A DNA stretch of 64,000 nt from Nitrospirae bacterium MYbin3 (GTDB lineage: Bacteria > Nitrospirota > Thermodesulfovibrionia > Thermodesulfovibrionales > Dissulfurispiraceae): the NCBI GenBank assembly GCA_002753335.1, contig PEAD01000008.1:37528-101527 (forward strand), given 5' to 3'. Position numbers and translations under genes: made by a program. Positions within the stretch are counted from its first letter, which is position 1. Every line of letters starts with the position of its first letter. Positions 51,833 through 59,686 of this stretch are shown here, piece by piece. A model generated the notes under the pieces. The model had not been told where the DNA came from and did not search any database. It saw nothing but the letters and a program-made list of their open reading frames with translations.

Positions 51833-54070
51833 TTAGCCGAGGCGCAGAAAATCGTTCAAAGTGCTGTCGGGAAAAGAGTCCTCTTCCTCATATATTTCTG
51901 GCCTAACTGACCCTTCACTCATGCCCGAGGCTAAAATTTGGTATATCATCTGCTCTGCCGACATATATGACATCTCCGGTTCTTGAGCAATGGGTTTAGG
52001 GGGCGGTGGTGGTGATTGGAGGACGGGGGCTGAGTACTGCACCGGCTTCTTTTCTGGCTCCTTTAGCTTAGAGAGATGCTCCATCGGTATCTTGGCAAGA
52101 ATCTCCTCAAAGGTCGAGATTCCATCCTTAACTTTGTTGAAAGCATCTTCAAACAGAAAACTAACGCCATCCTTTTTCGCCTGAATAAAGAGCTCGCTTT
52201 CTGTTGCACCTGTCGCAAGAATTCTTTTGAATTCAGCAGTCATTGACAGAAATTCATAAACAGCTATTCTGCCAGAATAGCCGGAGTGGCCGCATTTAGC
52301 GCAGCCCGACCCTTTCCAGAATTTTTGGGGCGGGTTGAGCCCTAAAGATTTCATTGTGGCTGCTGTTTCTGGTGGAACATCCATCTCTATCTTGCAAGAA
52401 GTACATATTCTTCTAACAAGCCGCTGTGCTACAACACCGCTAAGGGCCGAACTAACAATGTAGGAAGGTATGCCCATTTCGATAAGTCTTGTGACAGTAG
52501 CAATTGTATTGTTTGTGTGGAGGGTACTTAAAACAAAGTGCCCTGTAAGAGCAGCCTTCATTGCTGTTTCGGCAGTCTCTAGGTCTCTGATTTCTCCTAA
52601 CATAATTACATCAGGGTCTTGTCGAAGAATAGATTTTAGTATCGACGCAAAGGTTCTTCCCACAGCATCGTTAACTTGCTGCTGCGTTATGCCTTCAAGT
52701 TTATATTCTGCAGGGTCCTCGATAGTGACAACCTTTCTCGCATCTGAACGCAGTTCGTTCAGGCTTGAATACAGCGTGGTTGTTTTTCCGCTGCCGGTAG
52801 GCCCTGTAACAAGAAGCATTCCCTGCGGCCTTTTAAATACCTCTACAAGCTTTGTTTTTATATTTTCTGGCATGCCAAGCGCATCTATCGTAATAATTCC
52901 TGCGCTGTGATCAAGAATTCTTATAACTATCTGCTCTCCATAAACCGTCGGAGCGGTTGCCACTCTTAGATCGATTTCTTTGTTGTTGAAAGAGACATGA
53001 GTGCTTCCGTCCTGCGGCACTCGCCTGTTAGTGATATCCAGCTTCGAGATTATTTTAATCCTAGACACCACAGAAGGATGGACATCTTTTTGGTACTTGA
53101 AAACATTTTGGAGTTCACCGTCCACCCTGAATCTTATCTGAACATATTTGTCACGCGGCTCAATATGGATGTCACTTGCCCTTGATTTGCTGCCTTCCGC
53201 TACAAGCATTGCTACCAGCTTAACGATAGGCGGGAAGTTGCTCTTTGAGTAAAGCATATCAATATTCATGTTGCCTTCATCTTCTTCCTGTTGCTCTACA
53301 AACTCCACTTCTTTGTCCGCATTGATGTCATCGCCCAGCTGTGCAAAAATATTGTCCTCAACCGATGTTTCTGCTGCGGCAACATAATTTTTTTCTATTG
53401 CTTTTAATATTGCCCAGTCATAGCTTATGAGTGGGGTGATTTTTAATCCTGTCTTGAAAGAGAGCTCATCGATAGCCTGATAATCCAGCGGGTCTGCCAT
53501 AGCGATTATAAGCGTGTTCCCCTTCTTCTCGAGAGGGATCAGCATATTTTTTTCTGCAGTCTCTTTGCTTACCAGTACTTGAAGCTCCCCCAATATGTCG
53601 TATTCAGCGCAGGATATTATCGGAATCTTAAGTTTTTCTGAAATGCCTTCCGCAATCTGGTCTTTGGTAACAAATCCGAGATCAATCAATATCTGGCCGA
53701 TTTTGCCCTTCTTTTCCTTTTGCGTCTGGAGCGCCTGAGTCAATTGCTCCTCGGTAATTATTTTTGCATCAATAAGGATGTCACCCAGTCTTTTTCTTTG
53801 GATGCCGGTTTTAGACTTGATCTGCTGTGTAAGAAGGGATGACATCTGGCTTACGGTCAGATAGCCAAGATCTACAAGCGTATCGCCCAGTTTTTTCTTG
53901 GATGTTTTCTGAATATCGAGTGCTTTGTCGAGCTGCTCTTTGGTGACCATTTTTGAGTCCATCAAATAGTCGCCAAGCTTTTTGGGGGGTGCAGCAGGTG
54001 AAGCAGACTTAACTGCCACAGCAGCAGGCTTTAATGGCGGCTGCAGTTTTTGTTGGGTTTTATCTTCCAT
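51833..54070 (-). CDS. GspE/PilB-type secretion ATPase with two MshEN c-di-GMP motifs
   Basis: Hexameric ATPase for type IV pilus or type II secretion, 745 residues. After a Pro/Ala-rich start come two complete MshEN motifs at 31-83 (KLGDYLMDSKMVTKEQLDKA and KLGDTLVDLGYLTVSQ) and 94-147 (RLGDILIDAKIITEEQL and KIGQILIDLGF), which bind c-di-GMP in MshE. The catalytic part shows VTGPTGSGKTTTLYSSL, an Asp box and LGEIRDLETAETA. Zn-binding pairs are CTSC and CAKC. A proline-rich tail of about 100 residues follows. No Shine-Dalgarno sequence precedes the ATG; TATAAT is just upstream. No pilC, pilT or gsp gene is nearby. Confidence 0.9.
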   Translation of the reverse strand: MEDKTQQKLQPPLKPAAVAVKSASPAAPPKKLGDYLMDSKMVTKEQLDKALDIQKTSKKKLGDTLVDLGYLTVSQMSSLLTQQIKSKTGIQRKRLGDILIDAKIITEEQLTQALQTQKEKKGKIGQILIDLGFVTKDQIAEGISEKLKIPIISCAEYDILGELQVLVSKETAEKNMLIPLEKKGNTLIIAMADPLDYQAIDELSFKTGLKITPLISYDWAILKAIEKNYVAAAETSVEDNIFAQLGDDINADKEVEFVEQQEEDEGNMNIDMLYSKSNFPPIVKLVAMLVAEGSKSRASDIHIEPRDKYVQIRFRVDGELQNVFKYQKDVHPSVVSRIKIISKLDITNRRVPQDGSTHVSFNNKEIDLRVATAPTVYGEQIVIRILDHSAGIITIDALGMPENIKTKLVEVFKRPQGMLLVTGPTGSGKTTTLYSSLNELRSDARKVVTIEDPAEYKLEGITQQQVNDAVGRTFASILKSILRQDPDVIMLGEIRDLETAETAMKAALTGHFVLSTLHTNNTIATVTRLIEMGIPSYIVSSALSGVVAQRLVRRICTSCKIEMDVPPETAATMKSLGLNPPQKFWKGSGCAKCGHSGYSGRIAVYEFLSMTAEFKRILATGATESELFIQAKKDGVSFLFEDAFNKVKDGISTFEEILAKIPMEHLSKLKEPEKKPVQYSAPVLQSPPPPPKPIAQEPEMSYMSAEQMIYQILASGMSEGSVRPEIYEEEDSFPDSTLNDFLRLG

Positions 54071-54167
54071 ATATTTTTAGAATTGCTATTATTATATCTA
54101 TCATATGCTTAATATATAATATTATCGTGGAATGCAAATTTGTTATTAATTTCTAGTAGGAGGTTCT

Positions 54168-54326
54168 ATGTCCGGAGAAAAAAATCTTTGCATCATTTGC
54201 GCTTATCGGGGAACCTGCAATAAACAGTTTTCTTTGCCGGCAGGCAGAAAATGCCCTGATTTCGAAAAAGATCTGTCGCTCAAAGAGCAGCCGACCCCCA
54301 CGACAACCGAATCACAAAAAAGTTAA
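54168..54326 (+). CDS. 52-residue protein with four cysteines
   Basis: A short gene with a strong ribosome site (AGGAGG, five bases before the ATG). The protein begins MSGEKNLCIICAYRGTCNKQ and has Cys8, Cys11, Cys17 and Cys29 in the pattern CxxC-x5-C-x11-C, then CPDFEKDL. The spacing suggests a small zinc or iron-sulfur binding site. The C-terminal 12 residues are Pro/Thr-rich. No signal peptide is present. I cannot name a family. Transcription ends at the strong bidirectional hairpin directly after it, and upstream sequence contains TATAAT (54115-54120). Confidence 0.72.
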   Translation: MSGEKNLCIICAYRGTCNKQFSLPAGRKCPDFEKDLSLKEQPTPTTTESQKS

Positions 54327-54341
54327 ACTGCGTTTCTTGTA

Positions 54342-54367
54342 AATGCCCCGACTGATGTCGGGGCATT
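54342..54367. terminator. bidirectional terminator between two convergent small genes
   Basis: Eleven perfect base pairs: AATGCCCCGAC (54342-54352) and GTCGGGGCATT (54357-54367) close a TGAT tetraloop. On the plus strand AT-rich sequence with T runs follows. On the minus strand only a short AT-rich stretch follows. The hairpin lies between the stop codons of the four-Cys protein and the Lys-rich peptide and would stop transcripts from both sides. Confidence 0.8.
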
Positions 54368-54370
54368 AAA

Positions 54371-54457
54371 TTATTTCTTTTTTGCGGCAGGTTTCTTGGT
54401 TGCGGGTTTCTTAGTTCCGCATTTGCTCTTAGTTGCAGCGGATGACTTGCAGGCCAT
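54371..54457 (-). CDS. 28-residue Lys/Ala-rich peptide with two cysteines
   Basis: A tiny gene starting at 54457 with a strong ribosome site (AAAGGAGGGG) five bases upstream. The peptide starts MACKSSAATKSKCGTKK and ends in a PAAKKK tail, with Cys3 and Cys13 and eleven Lys residues. It resembles the tails of histone H1-like proteins. It lies directly downstream of the ABC-2 exporter genes on the same strand, with a 93-base gap holding a 14-base palindrome. Whether it is a DNA-binding peptide, an exported peptide or noise cannot be decided. Ribosome site and terminator argue that it is expressed. Confidence 0.55.
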   Translation of the reverse strand: MACKSSAATKSKCGTKKPATKKPAAKKK

Positions 54458-54476
54458 TGCCCCTCCTTTCTCTGCC

Positions 54477-54490
54477 CTGCCATATGGCAG
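54477..54490. promoter_or_regulatory. 14-bp palindrome upstream of the small peptide gene
   Basis: CTGCCAT is followed by its exact reverse complement ATGGCAG. It lies 20 bases before the peptide start codon (minus strand), between the ABC permease stop and the peptide gene. It could be an operator or a leader hairpin close to the ribosome site. No protein partner is known. Confidence 0.4.
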
Positions 54491-54550
54491 CATTTATGTT
54501 GCAAGATATTATTTATTATGAATTTTACTGCATTAAAACTGCAAACAATT

Positions 54551-55324
54551 TTATTTTTTCCTCTCGAACATTGCTCCGGCAATCAGCACAAAAACTGCGG
54601 AGCATACTGCGACAACAGCAATATCAACCGCAAGCGAAAAATCATGGGTCAGAGACATTCCGCTCTTGGCAGGGAACACCATGTATTTAAGCGCGTCTAT
54701 GCCGTAAGTCAGAGGGTTAAGCATGGTCAGGAATCCGAGCGCCGCAGGCAGAGTTTTAACCGGGTACATGGCACCCGAGAGAAAGAACATCGGCATAACG
54801 ATAAAATTCATAATCACGCTGAAGCTTTCGAAGTTTTCATAAAATGTTGCTATGAGTATTCCGAGCGATGCCAAACAAAAGGCAAGTCCTACGCACATTA
54901 GGATTATGAGTAGGAATTGAACCGCGCCGATGTTCAAGCCGATAACAGGAAACAACATCAGTATTATAACGGCCTGAATGGTTGATACGAGAGTCCCGCT
55001 TAGCGCCTTTCCGACAACTATCGAGAACCTCGAAACCGGGGCCACCAGCATCTCTTTCATGAAGCCGAATTCCTTGTCCCAGATTATCGAGATGGACGAA
55101 AATATTGAACTGAACAGTATTGTCATGCCTAGTATTCCGGGGAATATAAACTGCATATAGGGCATACCCATGTCCGGACTTACCATGCGCGACATGCCGC
55201 CTCCCACAAGAAAAAGCCAGATAAGAGGCCTGGCAAGCGTCGAGACAAGCTTGCCTTTTTCACGCACAAATTTTATAAGTTCGCGCGCTACTATCACATA
55301 TATTGCGTTAAAGTTTGTACTCAT
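54551..55324 (-). CDS. ABC-2 type transporter permease
   Basis: Membrane component of an ABC exporter, 257 residues. Six hydrophobic segments are visible after the N-terminal charged region (VARELIKFVREKGKLVSTLA), including LIWLFLVGGG, FPGILGMTILFSSIFSSIS and FIVMPMFFLSGAMYPVKTLP. The last segment contains the ABC-2 signature FFLSGAMYP. It overlaps the ATPase gene by four bases, so the two are made together. Related pairs export drugs, polysaccharides or daunorubicin-like compounds, and the substrate here is unknown. A 28-residue peptide gene is immediately downstream. Confidence 0.9.
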   Translation of the reverse strand: MSTNFNAIYVIVARELIKFVREKGKLVSTLARPLIWLFLVGGGMSRMVSPDMGMPYMQFIFPGILGMTILFSSIFSSISIIWDKEFGFMKEMLVAPVSRFSIVVGKALSGTLVSTIQAVIILMLFPVIGLNIGAVQFLLIILMCVGLAFCLASLGILIATFYENFESFSVIMNFIVMPMFFLSGAMYPVKTLPAALGFLTMLNPLTYGIDALKYMVFPAKSGMSLTHDFSLAVDIAVVAVCSAVFVLIAGAMFERKK

Positions 55325-56307
55325 TTTTTGTCGAACTTCTTTCTGTATGATCGAATCGAAGCTTTCAGTTCATCACCGCTTCCCTGTGCTTCATCTCTTA
55401 TAGCCTTACCAGTAAGCTTCAAAAATACATCGTTTAGCGTCGGCCTCTGAAGCCTGACAGAAAGCACCATATCCGCAAGAGAGTTGATAAGCTTGGGTAT
55501 GCAAGCATCACCTTTGACCGCCTGAATAAAAAGCTCCCCGTTTTTTTCTTCAGAGTCAATGCCCATAGTTTTTTTCAGCTCTGAAGCTGCAAGCGCGTTA
55601 TTCGTGGTTTTAAGATAGATTACGTCTCCACCCACCATCTTTTTGAGTTCCTCAGGAGTTCCGTTGACAATAATTCGGCCCTTGTCGATTATCGCTATCC
55701 TGTTGCATATCTCGGCCTCTTCCATGTAATGAGTGGTCATAAAAACGGTCACACCGCTTTTTTCGGGAAGCTTAGAGATGAACTCCCAAAGATTTGCCCT
55801 GCTTTGCGGATCGAGCCCGAGCGTGGGTTCATCCAAAAATAGAACTGCCGGCTCATGGATTATGCCTCGCGCCACTTCCAATCGGCGTTTCATGCCTCCC
55901 GAAAATTTTTTCACCTGATCGTCTTTTCTGTCGTAAAGACCGATAAAATCAAGCGCCGAATCAATTTTTTTCTTATGCAGATTTTTAGGAACGCCGTACA
56001 GATAGGCATGGAAGCTGAGGTTTTCGTAAGCGGTAAGCTCTTTGTCCAACGTGGTGTCCTGAAAAACGATACCGATTTTTTTTCGCACCTCAGAGGAATG
56101 AGTCATGCAGTCAAAGCCGTCAATGGTTGCTGTTCCCGATGTGGGAGACAACAGTGTGCAGAGAATATTGATAGTCGTAGTTTTTCCTGCGCCGTTCGGG
56201 CCTAAAAAACCGAATATCGAGTTTTTTTCGGCCTCAAACGATATGCCGTCAACCGCGGCGATTGAGCCAAAATGTTTTGTGAGATTTTCGACTTTGATTA
56301 TAAACAT
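55321..56307 (-). CDS. ABC exporter ATP-binding protein (DrrA/CcmA-like)
   Basis: ATPase partner of the ABC-2 permease, 328 residues. Walker A is GPNGAGKT at 36-43, the signature motif is KKFSGGMKRRLEVARG, Walker B is VLFLDEPTLGLDP and the switch His is in FMTTHYMEEAEIC. A C-terminal domain of about 100 residues follows, as in DrrA-type subunits. I chose the ATG at 56307 because earlier codons in this frame run through the toxin gene and are unlike coding sequence. It starts six bases after the toxin stop and is co-directional with it. Confidence 0.92.
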   Translation of the reverse strand: MFIIKVENLTKHFGSIAAVDGISFEAEKNSIFGFLGPNGAGKTTTINILCTLLSPTSGTATIDGFDCMTHSSEVRKKIGIVFQDTTLDKELTAYENLSFHAYLYGVPKNLHKKKIDSALDFIGLYDRKDDQVKKFSGGMKRRLEVARGIIHEPAVLFLDEPTLGLDPQSRANLWEFISKLPEKSGVTVFMTTHYMEEAEICNRIAIIDKGRIIVNGTPEELKKMVGGDVIYLKTTNNALAASELKKTMGIDSEEKNGELFIQAVKGDACIPKLINSLADMVLSVRLQRPTLNDVFLKLTGKAIRDEAQGSGDELKASIRSYRKKFDKK

Positions 56308-56312
56308 GGTTT

Positions 56313-56657
56313 TTATTGCACAATTCCAAACACAACCCGCAACGCATTTGCTACCCCGGCAAGCGCGCTGTCTGTTATGACTCCCATGCGCTTTATCAGG
56401 CGCTCTTCCGATACAGAGCGCACCTGAAAAACATCTATTGCCGAAGGTTTTTTGAGGTTGTTCTGTTTGTCGGGACTGACAAGCACCATCCAAGGCACAT
56501 CACGATATTTGTCCTTGAAATCGGTAATGGGCGCGATTATCTTCAGCGGGAGCGCTCCAATGCTGTCATCATTAATAATTACGCATGGCCTTGTTTTTTT
56601 TATCTCGGCCCCTATTGTCGGTTCGAGATTGATGAGCCAGATTTCTTTTTGCTTCAT
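56313..56657 (-). CDS. MazF/PemK family endoribonuclease toxin
   Basis: Predicted mRNA interferase of 114 residues. The family signature is intact: KEIWLINLEPTIGAEIKKTR with RPCVIINDD, then the PITDF strand and the VDVFQVRSV-like segment (IDVFQVRSVSEERL), which carry catalytic and RNA-contact residues. It follows the antitoxin gene with a four-base overlap, the usual arrangement. Length is normal and nothing suggests decay. The ABC exporter genes follow on the same strand, so read-through from the toxin-antitoxin promoter into the transporter is possible. Confidence 0.9.
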   Translation of the reverse strand: MKQKEIWLINLEPTIGAEIKKTRPCVIINDDSIGALPLKIIAPITDFKDKYRDVPWMVLVSPDKQNNLKKPSAIDVFQVRSVSEERLIKRMGVITDSALAGVANALRVVFGIVQ

Positions 56658-56905
56658 TTAAAATCCTCGCTGTCAAGCGCGGTAAAGACGGTCAGTTCCT
56701 TATTGGTTTTATATTCCTCCGCCATCATCGCCGCAGTCTTTCTGAGCTTCTGTTTTTTATGCTCCCGCGCGAACTTCATGAACGCCTTTTTAAAAAGCTC
56801 GGACTTGGAGACATTCAGCTCTTTTTTAAGTTTATCAATGTCTTTTGAAATGTCTGTGGGCAGAGAAATCGTAACCCTTTCGTAAGCCGGAGCAACTCTT
56901 TGCAT
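56654..56905 (-). CDS. ribbon-helix-helix antitoxin of the MazF-type pair
   Basis: An 83-residue DNA-binding antitoxin. The N-terminal ribbon-helix-helix region reads RVTISLPTDISKDIDKLKKE followed by LNVSKSELFKKAFMKFARE. The C-terminal 30 residues (AAMMAEEYKTNKELTVFTAL) are acidic and should wrap around the toxin. AGAGGTGA precedes the ATG by four bases. An extended -10 element is just upstream. Antitoxins of this type usually repress their own promoter with the toxin as co-repressor; that is expected here but not visible. Confidence 0.85.
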   Translation of the reverse strand: MQRVAPAYERVTISLPTDISKDIDKLKKELNVSKSELFKKAFMKFAREHKKQKLRKTAAMMAEEYKTNKELTVFTALDSEDFK

Positions 56906-56931
56906 AAATCACCTCTTAAATATTTTCTTAA

Positions 56932-56940
56932 ATTATAGCA
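56932..56940 (-). promoter_or_regulatory. extended -10 promoter of the toxin-antitoxin operon
   Basis: On the minus strand the bases read TGCTATAAT: a TG dinucleotide one base before a perfect TATAAT. It is about 26 bases upstream of the antitoxin ATG. A -35 box is not convincing, which is normal for extended -10 promoters. Confidence 0.6.
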
Positions 56941-56954
56941 TAATATCCGCTGTC

Positions 56955-56984
56955 TTGACGCGATTTAGTGCTATTAAATAGAAT
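56955..56984 (+). promoter_or_regulatory. candidate sigma-70 promoter of the osmC-like gene
   Basis: TTGACG (56955-56960) and TAGAAT (56979-56984) are 18 bases apart, and each matches the consensus at five of six positions. The leader carries AAGAGGAG before the ATG at 57020. The divergent toxin-antitoxin promoter lies about 15 bases away. Confidence 0.6.
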
Positions 56985-57019
56985 TTCATAATCTGCAAAA
57001 GAAAGAGGAGACATAACAA

Positions 57020-57511
57020 ATGGACGAAAAAGATAAGCTTGAAGAATCGCTTAGCGGATACAAGGAAAAAATAAGTCCTCAGGTAAAAGGCAGTTTGACT
57101 TGGGACAAAGACCTGATATTTGTGGGCAGGAGTCAGGAAGGATATGAGATTGAGTTCGATGCTCATGTCCAGTGGGGCTGCAAACCTACGGACGCATTGT
57201 TGCTAAGCCTTGCTGGCTGCATGGGCATTGATGTTGTAATGTTTTTGCAGAAGATGAAAGTGGCAATTGCAGACTTTAAAATTGATATTGTCGCAGAAAG
57301 AAACCCTACTCCTCCACAGTATTTCAAGGCGGTCGATATGGTGCTGAAAATCGGTGGAAAAAATCTCGACCCTAAAAAGGTGGATCGCGCAGTAAAGCTT
57401 TCTCACGAAAAATACTGCTCGGTTTACAACTCGCTCAGAAAAGATATGGATGTAAAGGTTAGATATGTTCTTGAAGAAAAAGAGCCCGCCCCCAAGGAAG
57501 ACAAGAAATAA
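57020..57511 (+). CDS. OsmC/Ohr family peroxiredoxin-like protein
   Basis: A 163-residue member of the OsmC family. The redox pair is visible: Cys67 in LSLAGCMGIDVVMFLQKM and Cys133 in SHEKYCSVYNSLRKD. GCKPTDALLLSLAGC and the DIVAERNPTPPQYFKAV strand match the OsmC fold. The family reduces organic hydroperoxides with dithiols; here the substrate is inferred. The gene has its own promoter and is followed six bases later by mqnB, so they may form one transcript with the mqnB gene. Confidence 0.88.
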   Translation: MDEKDKLEESLSGYKEKISPQVKGSLTWDKDLIFVGRSQEGYEIEFDAHVQWGCKPTDALLLSLAGCMGIDVVMFLQKMKVAIADFKIDIVAERNPTPPQYFKAVDMVLKIGGKNLDPKKVDRAVKLSHEKYCSVYNSLRKDMDVKVRYVLEEKEPAPKEDKK

Positions 57512-57516
57512 AGTTT

Positions 57517-58215
57517 ATGTTAGGCATAATCGCTTCGACCATTTTTGAAGCAGCCATTCTTATAGAAAAACTTTCATCGAAAAAAGAATCAACTATTCAG
57601 GGCAAGCTTTTTTTCGAAGGCCGATTTAACAACACCGCTGCAACTATTTGTATCTGCGGCATCGGAAAAGCAAACGCAGCACATGGCGCTGCTGTGCTTA
57701 TCGAGAGGTTTAATCCTGACGAGGTGCTCAATATAGGTGTTGCTGGAGCTTTTCCATCTTCGGGTTTATCGGTGGGAGATGTTGTTGTGGCTGAGCGTGA
57801 GATTTATGGTGATGAAGGCTTGGCGACCGCAGATGCTTTTTATACGATGGACTCTCTAAATCTTCCGCTTCTATCGGGGGGGAAAGACTATTTCAACGAG
57901 TTTCCTATGTCTATCCCTGACGCGCTTCGGGATTTTAAAAATAAGGGAGCATTCCTGACAGTTTCGTTATGCACGGGGACTCTCAAAAGGGCACTAGAGC
58001 TGGAGCGGCGGTTCAAGGCCGTATGCGAAAACATGGAAGGAGCGGCAGTAGCACAGGTTGGAATCTCAAACGGAACAGATGTTTGCGAAATAAGAGGAAT
58101 AAGCAATGTTATAGAAGACCGACAAGGCGAGGCATTGGATAAGGCATCCATAAAAACAGCAGCAGAGGCTGTTCAGGATGTTTTTTGTCGATTTTTTATC
58201 AATTCTATTTCTTGA
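57517..58215 (+). CDS. mqnB: futalosine hydrolase
   Basis: Removes hypoxanthine from futalosine in the alternative menaquinone pathway; it belongs to the nucleoside phosphorylase/hydrolase superfamily. Signatures are the glycine loop [18 protein letters not shown] near 46, [20 protein letters not shown] near 72, and the ribose/purine site [13 protein letters not shown] near 172. ISNVIEDR near the end completes the active site. Length of 232 residues is usual. MTA/SAH nucleosidase is the alternative; presence of mqnA in the window favours futalosine hydrolase. No clear ribosome site is seen in the short gap. Confidence 0.87.
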   Translation: MLGIIASTIFEAAILIEKLSSKKESTIQGKLFFEGRFNNTAATICICGIGKANAAHGAAVLIERFNPDEVLNIGVAGAFPSSGLSVGDVVVAEREIYGDEGLATADAFYTMDSLNLPLLSGGKDYFNEFPMSIPDALRDFKNKGAFLTVSLCTGTLKRALELERRFKAVCENMEGAAVAQVGISNGTDVCEIRGISNVIEDRQGEALDKASIKTAAEAVQDVFCRFFINSIS

Positions 58216-58288
58216 CAGCTCTATTTTAATCCGCTTAATATATTCTTTCAATAATTTTGGGCTTTGTATAAGGTTCTCGGAGGGGATT

Positions 58289-59023
58289 ATGTCAGGACAT
58301 TCTAAATGGTCTCAAATTAAGCATAAAAAGGCCGCGACCGATGCAAAGCGCGGTAAGATATTCACGAAGATCGTTAAGGAAATAGCGGTTGCTGCAAGAA
58401 CCAGCGGCGGCGATCCGGACGGCAATCCCCGGCTAAGAACAGCCCTCGAAAAAGCAAAAGAAGTGAATATGCCTGCAGAGAATATCAAGAGGGCTATAAT
58501 GAAAGGCACCGGAGAACTGCCGGGCATGGCCTATGAGGAAAGTGTTTATGAGGGCTACGGCCCCGGAGGAGTCGCGCTGCTGATTGAAGTGCTCAGCGAC
58601 AACAAAAACAGAACTGTATCCGAGATAAGGCATACCCTTTCCAAAAATGGAGGCAGTTTAGGCGAAAGCGGATGCGTTGCATGGATGTTCGAGAAAAAAG
58701 GCTATATACTCGTTGAGAAATCGTCTATTGACGAGGATGCCTTGATGACAATAGCTTTAGATGCCGGCGCTGATGACATGAAAAACGATCCAGATGAAGA
58801 AAATTATGAAATACTGACAGTTCCAGAAAGTTTTTCCTCTGTAAAAGAAGCGCTCGAAAAGAATAAAATTCCGCTTTCTCTTGCAGAGATAACGATGCTT
58901 CCTAAAAATTATATTGACCTTGAAGGCAGCGCTGCCGACCAGATGGTTAGGCTGATGGAAGCGCTCGAAGACAATGTTAATGTTCAGAATGTTTATGCCA
59001 ACTTCGATGTTCCGGACGCATAG
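58289..59023 (+). CDS. yebC: YebC/PmpR family regulator
   Basis: A 244-residue protein of the YebC family, which has been described both as a transcription factor and as a translation factor that helps ribosomes through polyproline. The start is the ATG at 58289 after GGAGGGG. The signature [20 protein letters not shown] opens the protein, with GRLR-like [20 protein letters not shown] and [12 protein letters not shown] next, then [19 protein letters not shown] and [15 protein letters not shown]. Length is normal. It is often near ruvC, which is not present here. Confidence 0.95.
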   Translation: MSGHSKWSQIKHKKAATDAKRGKIFTKIVKEIAVAARTSGGDPDGNPRLRTALEKAKEVNMPAENIKRAIMKGTGELPGMAYEESVYEGYGPGGVALLIEVLSDNKNRTVSEIRHTLSKNGGSLGESGCVAWMFEKKGYILVEKSSIDEDALMTIALDAGADDMKNDPDEENYEILTVPESFSSVKEALEKNKIPLSLAEITMLPKNYIDLEGSAADQMVRLMEALEDNVNVQNVYANFDVPDA

Positions 59024-59031
59024 CACAAAAA

Positions 59032-59056
59032 AGCCTGCGTTGTTTCTAAGCAGGTT
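59032..59056 (+). promoter_or_regulatory. hairpin overlapping the DUF502 ribosome-binding region
   Basis: AGCCTGC (59032-59038) can pair with GCAGGTT (59050-59056), with one G-U pair and an 11-base loop. The only purine-rich ribosome-site candidate of the DUF502 gene (AGG, 59052-59054) is in the 3' arm, three bases before the ATG. It may act as a weak terminator after yebC or lower translation of the next gene. Confidence 0.35.
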
Positions 59057-59059
59057 CAA

Positions 59060-59686
59060 ATGACCGAATCAATACATATCACATTTAAGAGAAAATTCTT
59101 GGCAGGGCTCTTCGTAACTATTCCTGCCGCAATAACAATCCTTGTTGTAACAGCTCTTTTCAGGTTTGTTGATGGCATATTGGGGCCTGTCTTTGACATA
59201 ATCCTCGGTACGCATATAGCCGGGCTTGGGTTCATTTCTGCGATTATCCTTGTTTTTTTTGTTGGCATTATTTCAACAAATATTTTTGGCAAAAGGATTT
59301 TAGGTTATGTCGAAAATCTATTCCTTCACATTCCTGTATTCAAAAGCCTTTACACTTCGGTCAAACAACTTGTTGATGCGTTTTCTCCAGAAAGCAAAAG
59401 CTCTTTCAAACAGTTTGTCATTGTCGAATATCCTAGGGCCGGAGTCTATGCCTTTGGTTTTCTAACAAAGGAATGTGTTGTGGATTCAGGTGTATCAGAG
59501 AAACTTCTTAAGGCGGTTTATATTCCGACAAACAATCTGTATTTAGGAGAAATAGTGCTGATGAACGACAAGGACATAATCTACACAGAAATTCCCATTG
59601 AAGAGGGCATAAGGATTATACTGTCAGGAGGAATATCAGCACCTTCTAAAATAGCCGGTGCGGTGCATAGGGAGCAGGTTGCATGA
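59060..59686 (+). CDS. DUF502 family membrane protein
   Basis: A 208-residue inner-membrane protein. Two hydrophobic helices lie at about 14-34 (FVTIPAAITILVVTALFRFV) and 52-72 (GLGFISAIILVFFVGIISTN). A cytoplasmic or periplasmic domain follows, with FLHIPVFKSLYTSVKQLVDA and VYIPTNNLYLGEIVLM. These are typical of DUF502, a widespread family of unknown function. It ends four bases into glmU (ATGA overlap), so the two are translationally coupled. Confidence 0.85.
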   Translation: MTESIHITFKRKFLAGLFVTIPAAITILVVTALFRFVDGILGPVFDIILGTHIAGLGFISAIILVFFVGIISTNIFGKRILGYVENLFLHIPVFKSLYTSVKQLVDAFSPESKSSFKQFVIVEYPRAGVYAFGFLTKECVVDSGVSEKLLKAVYIPTNNLYLGEIVLMNDKDIIYTEIPIEEGIRIILSGGISAPSKIAGAVHREQVA

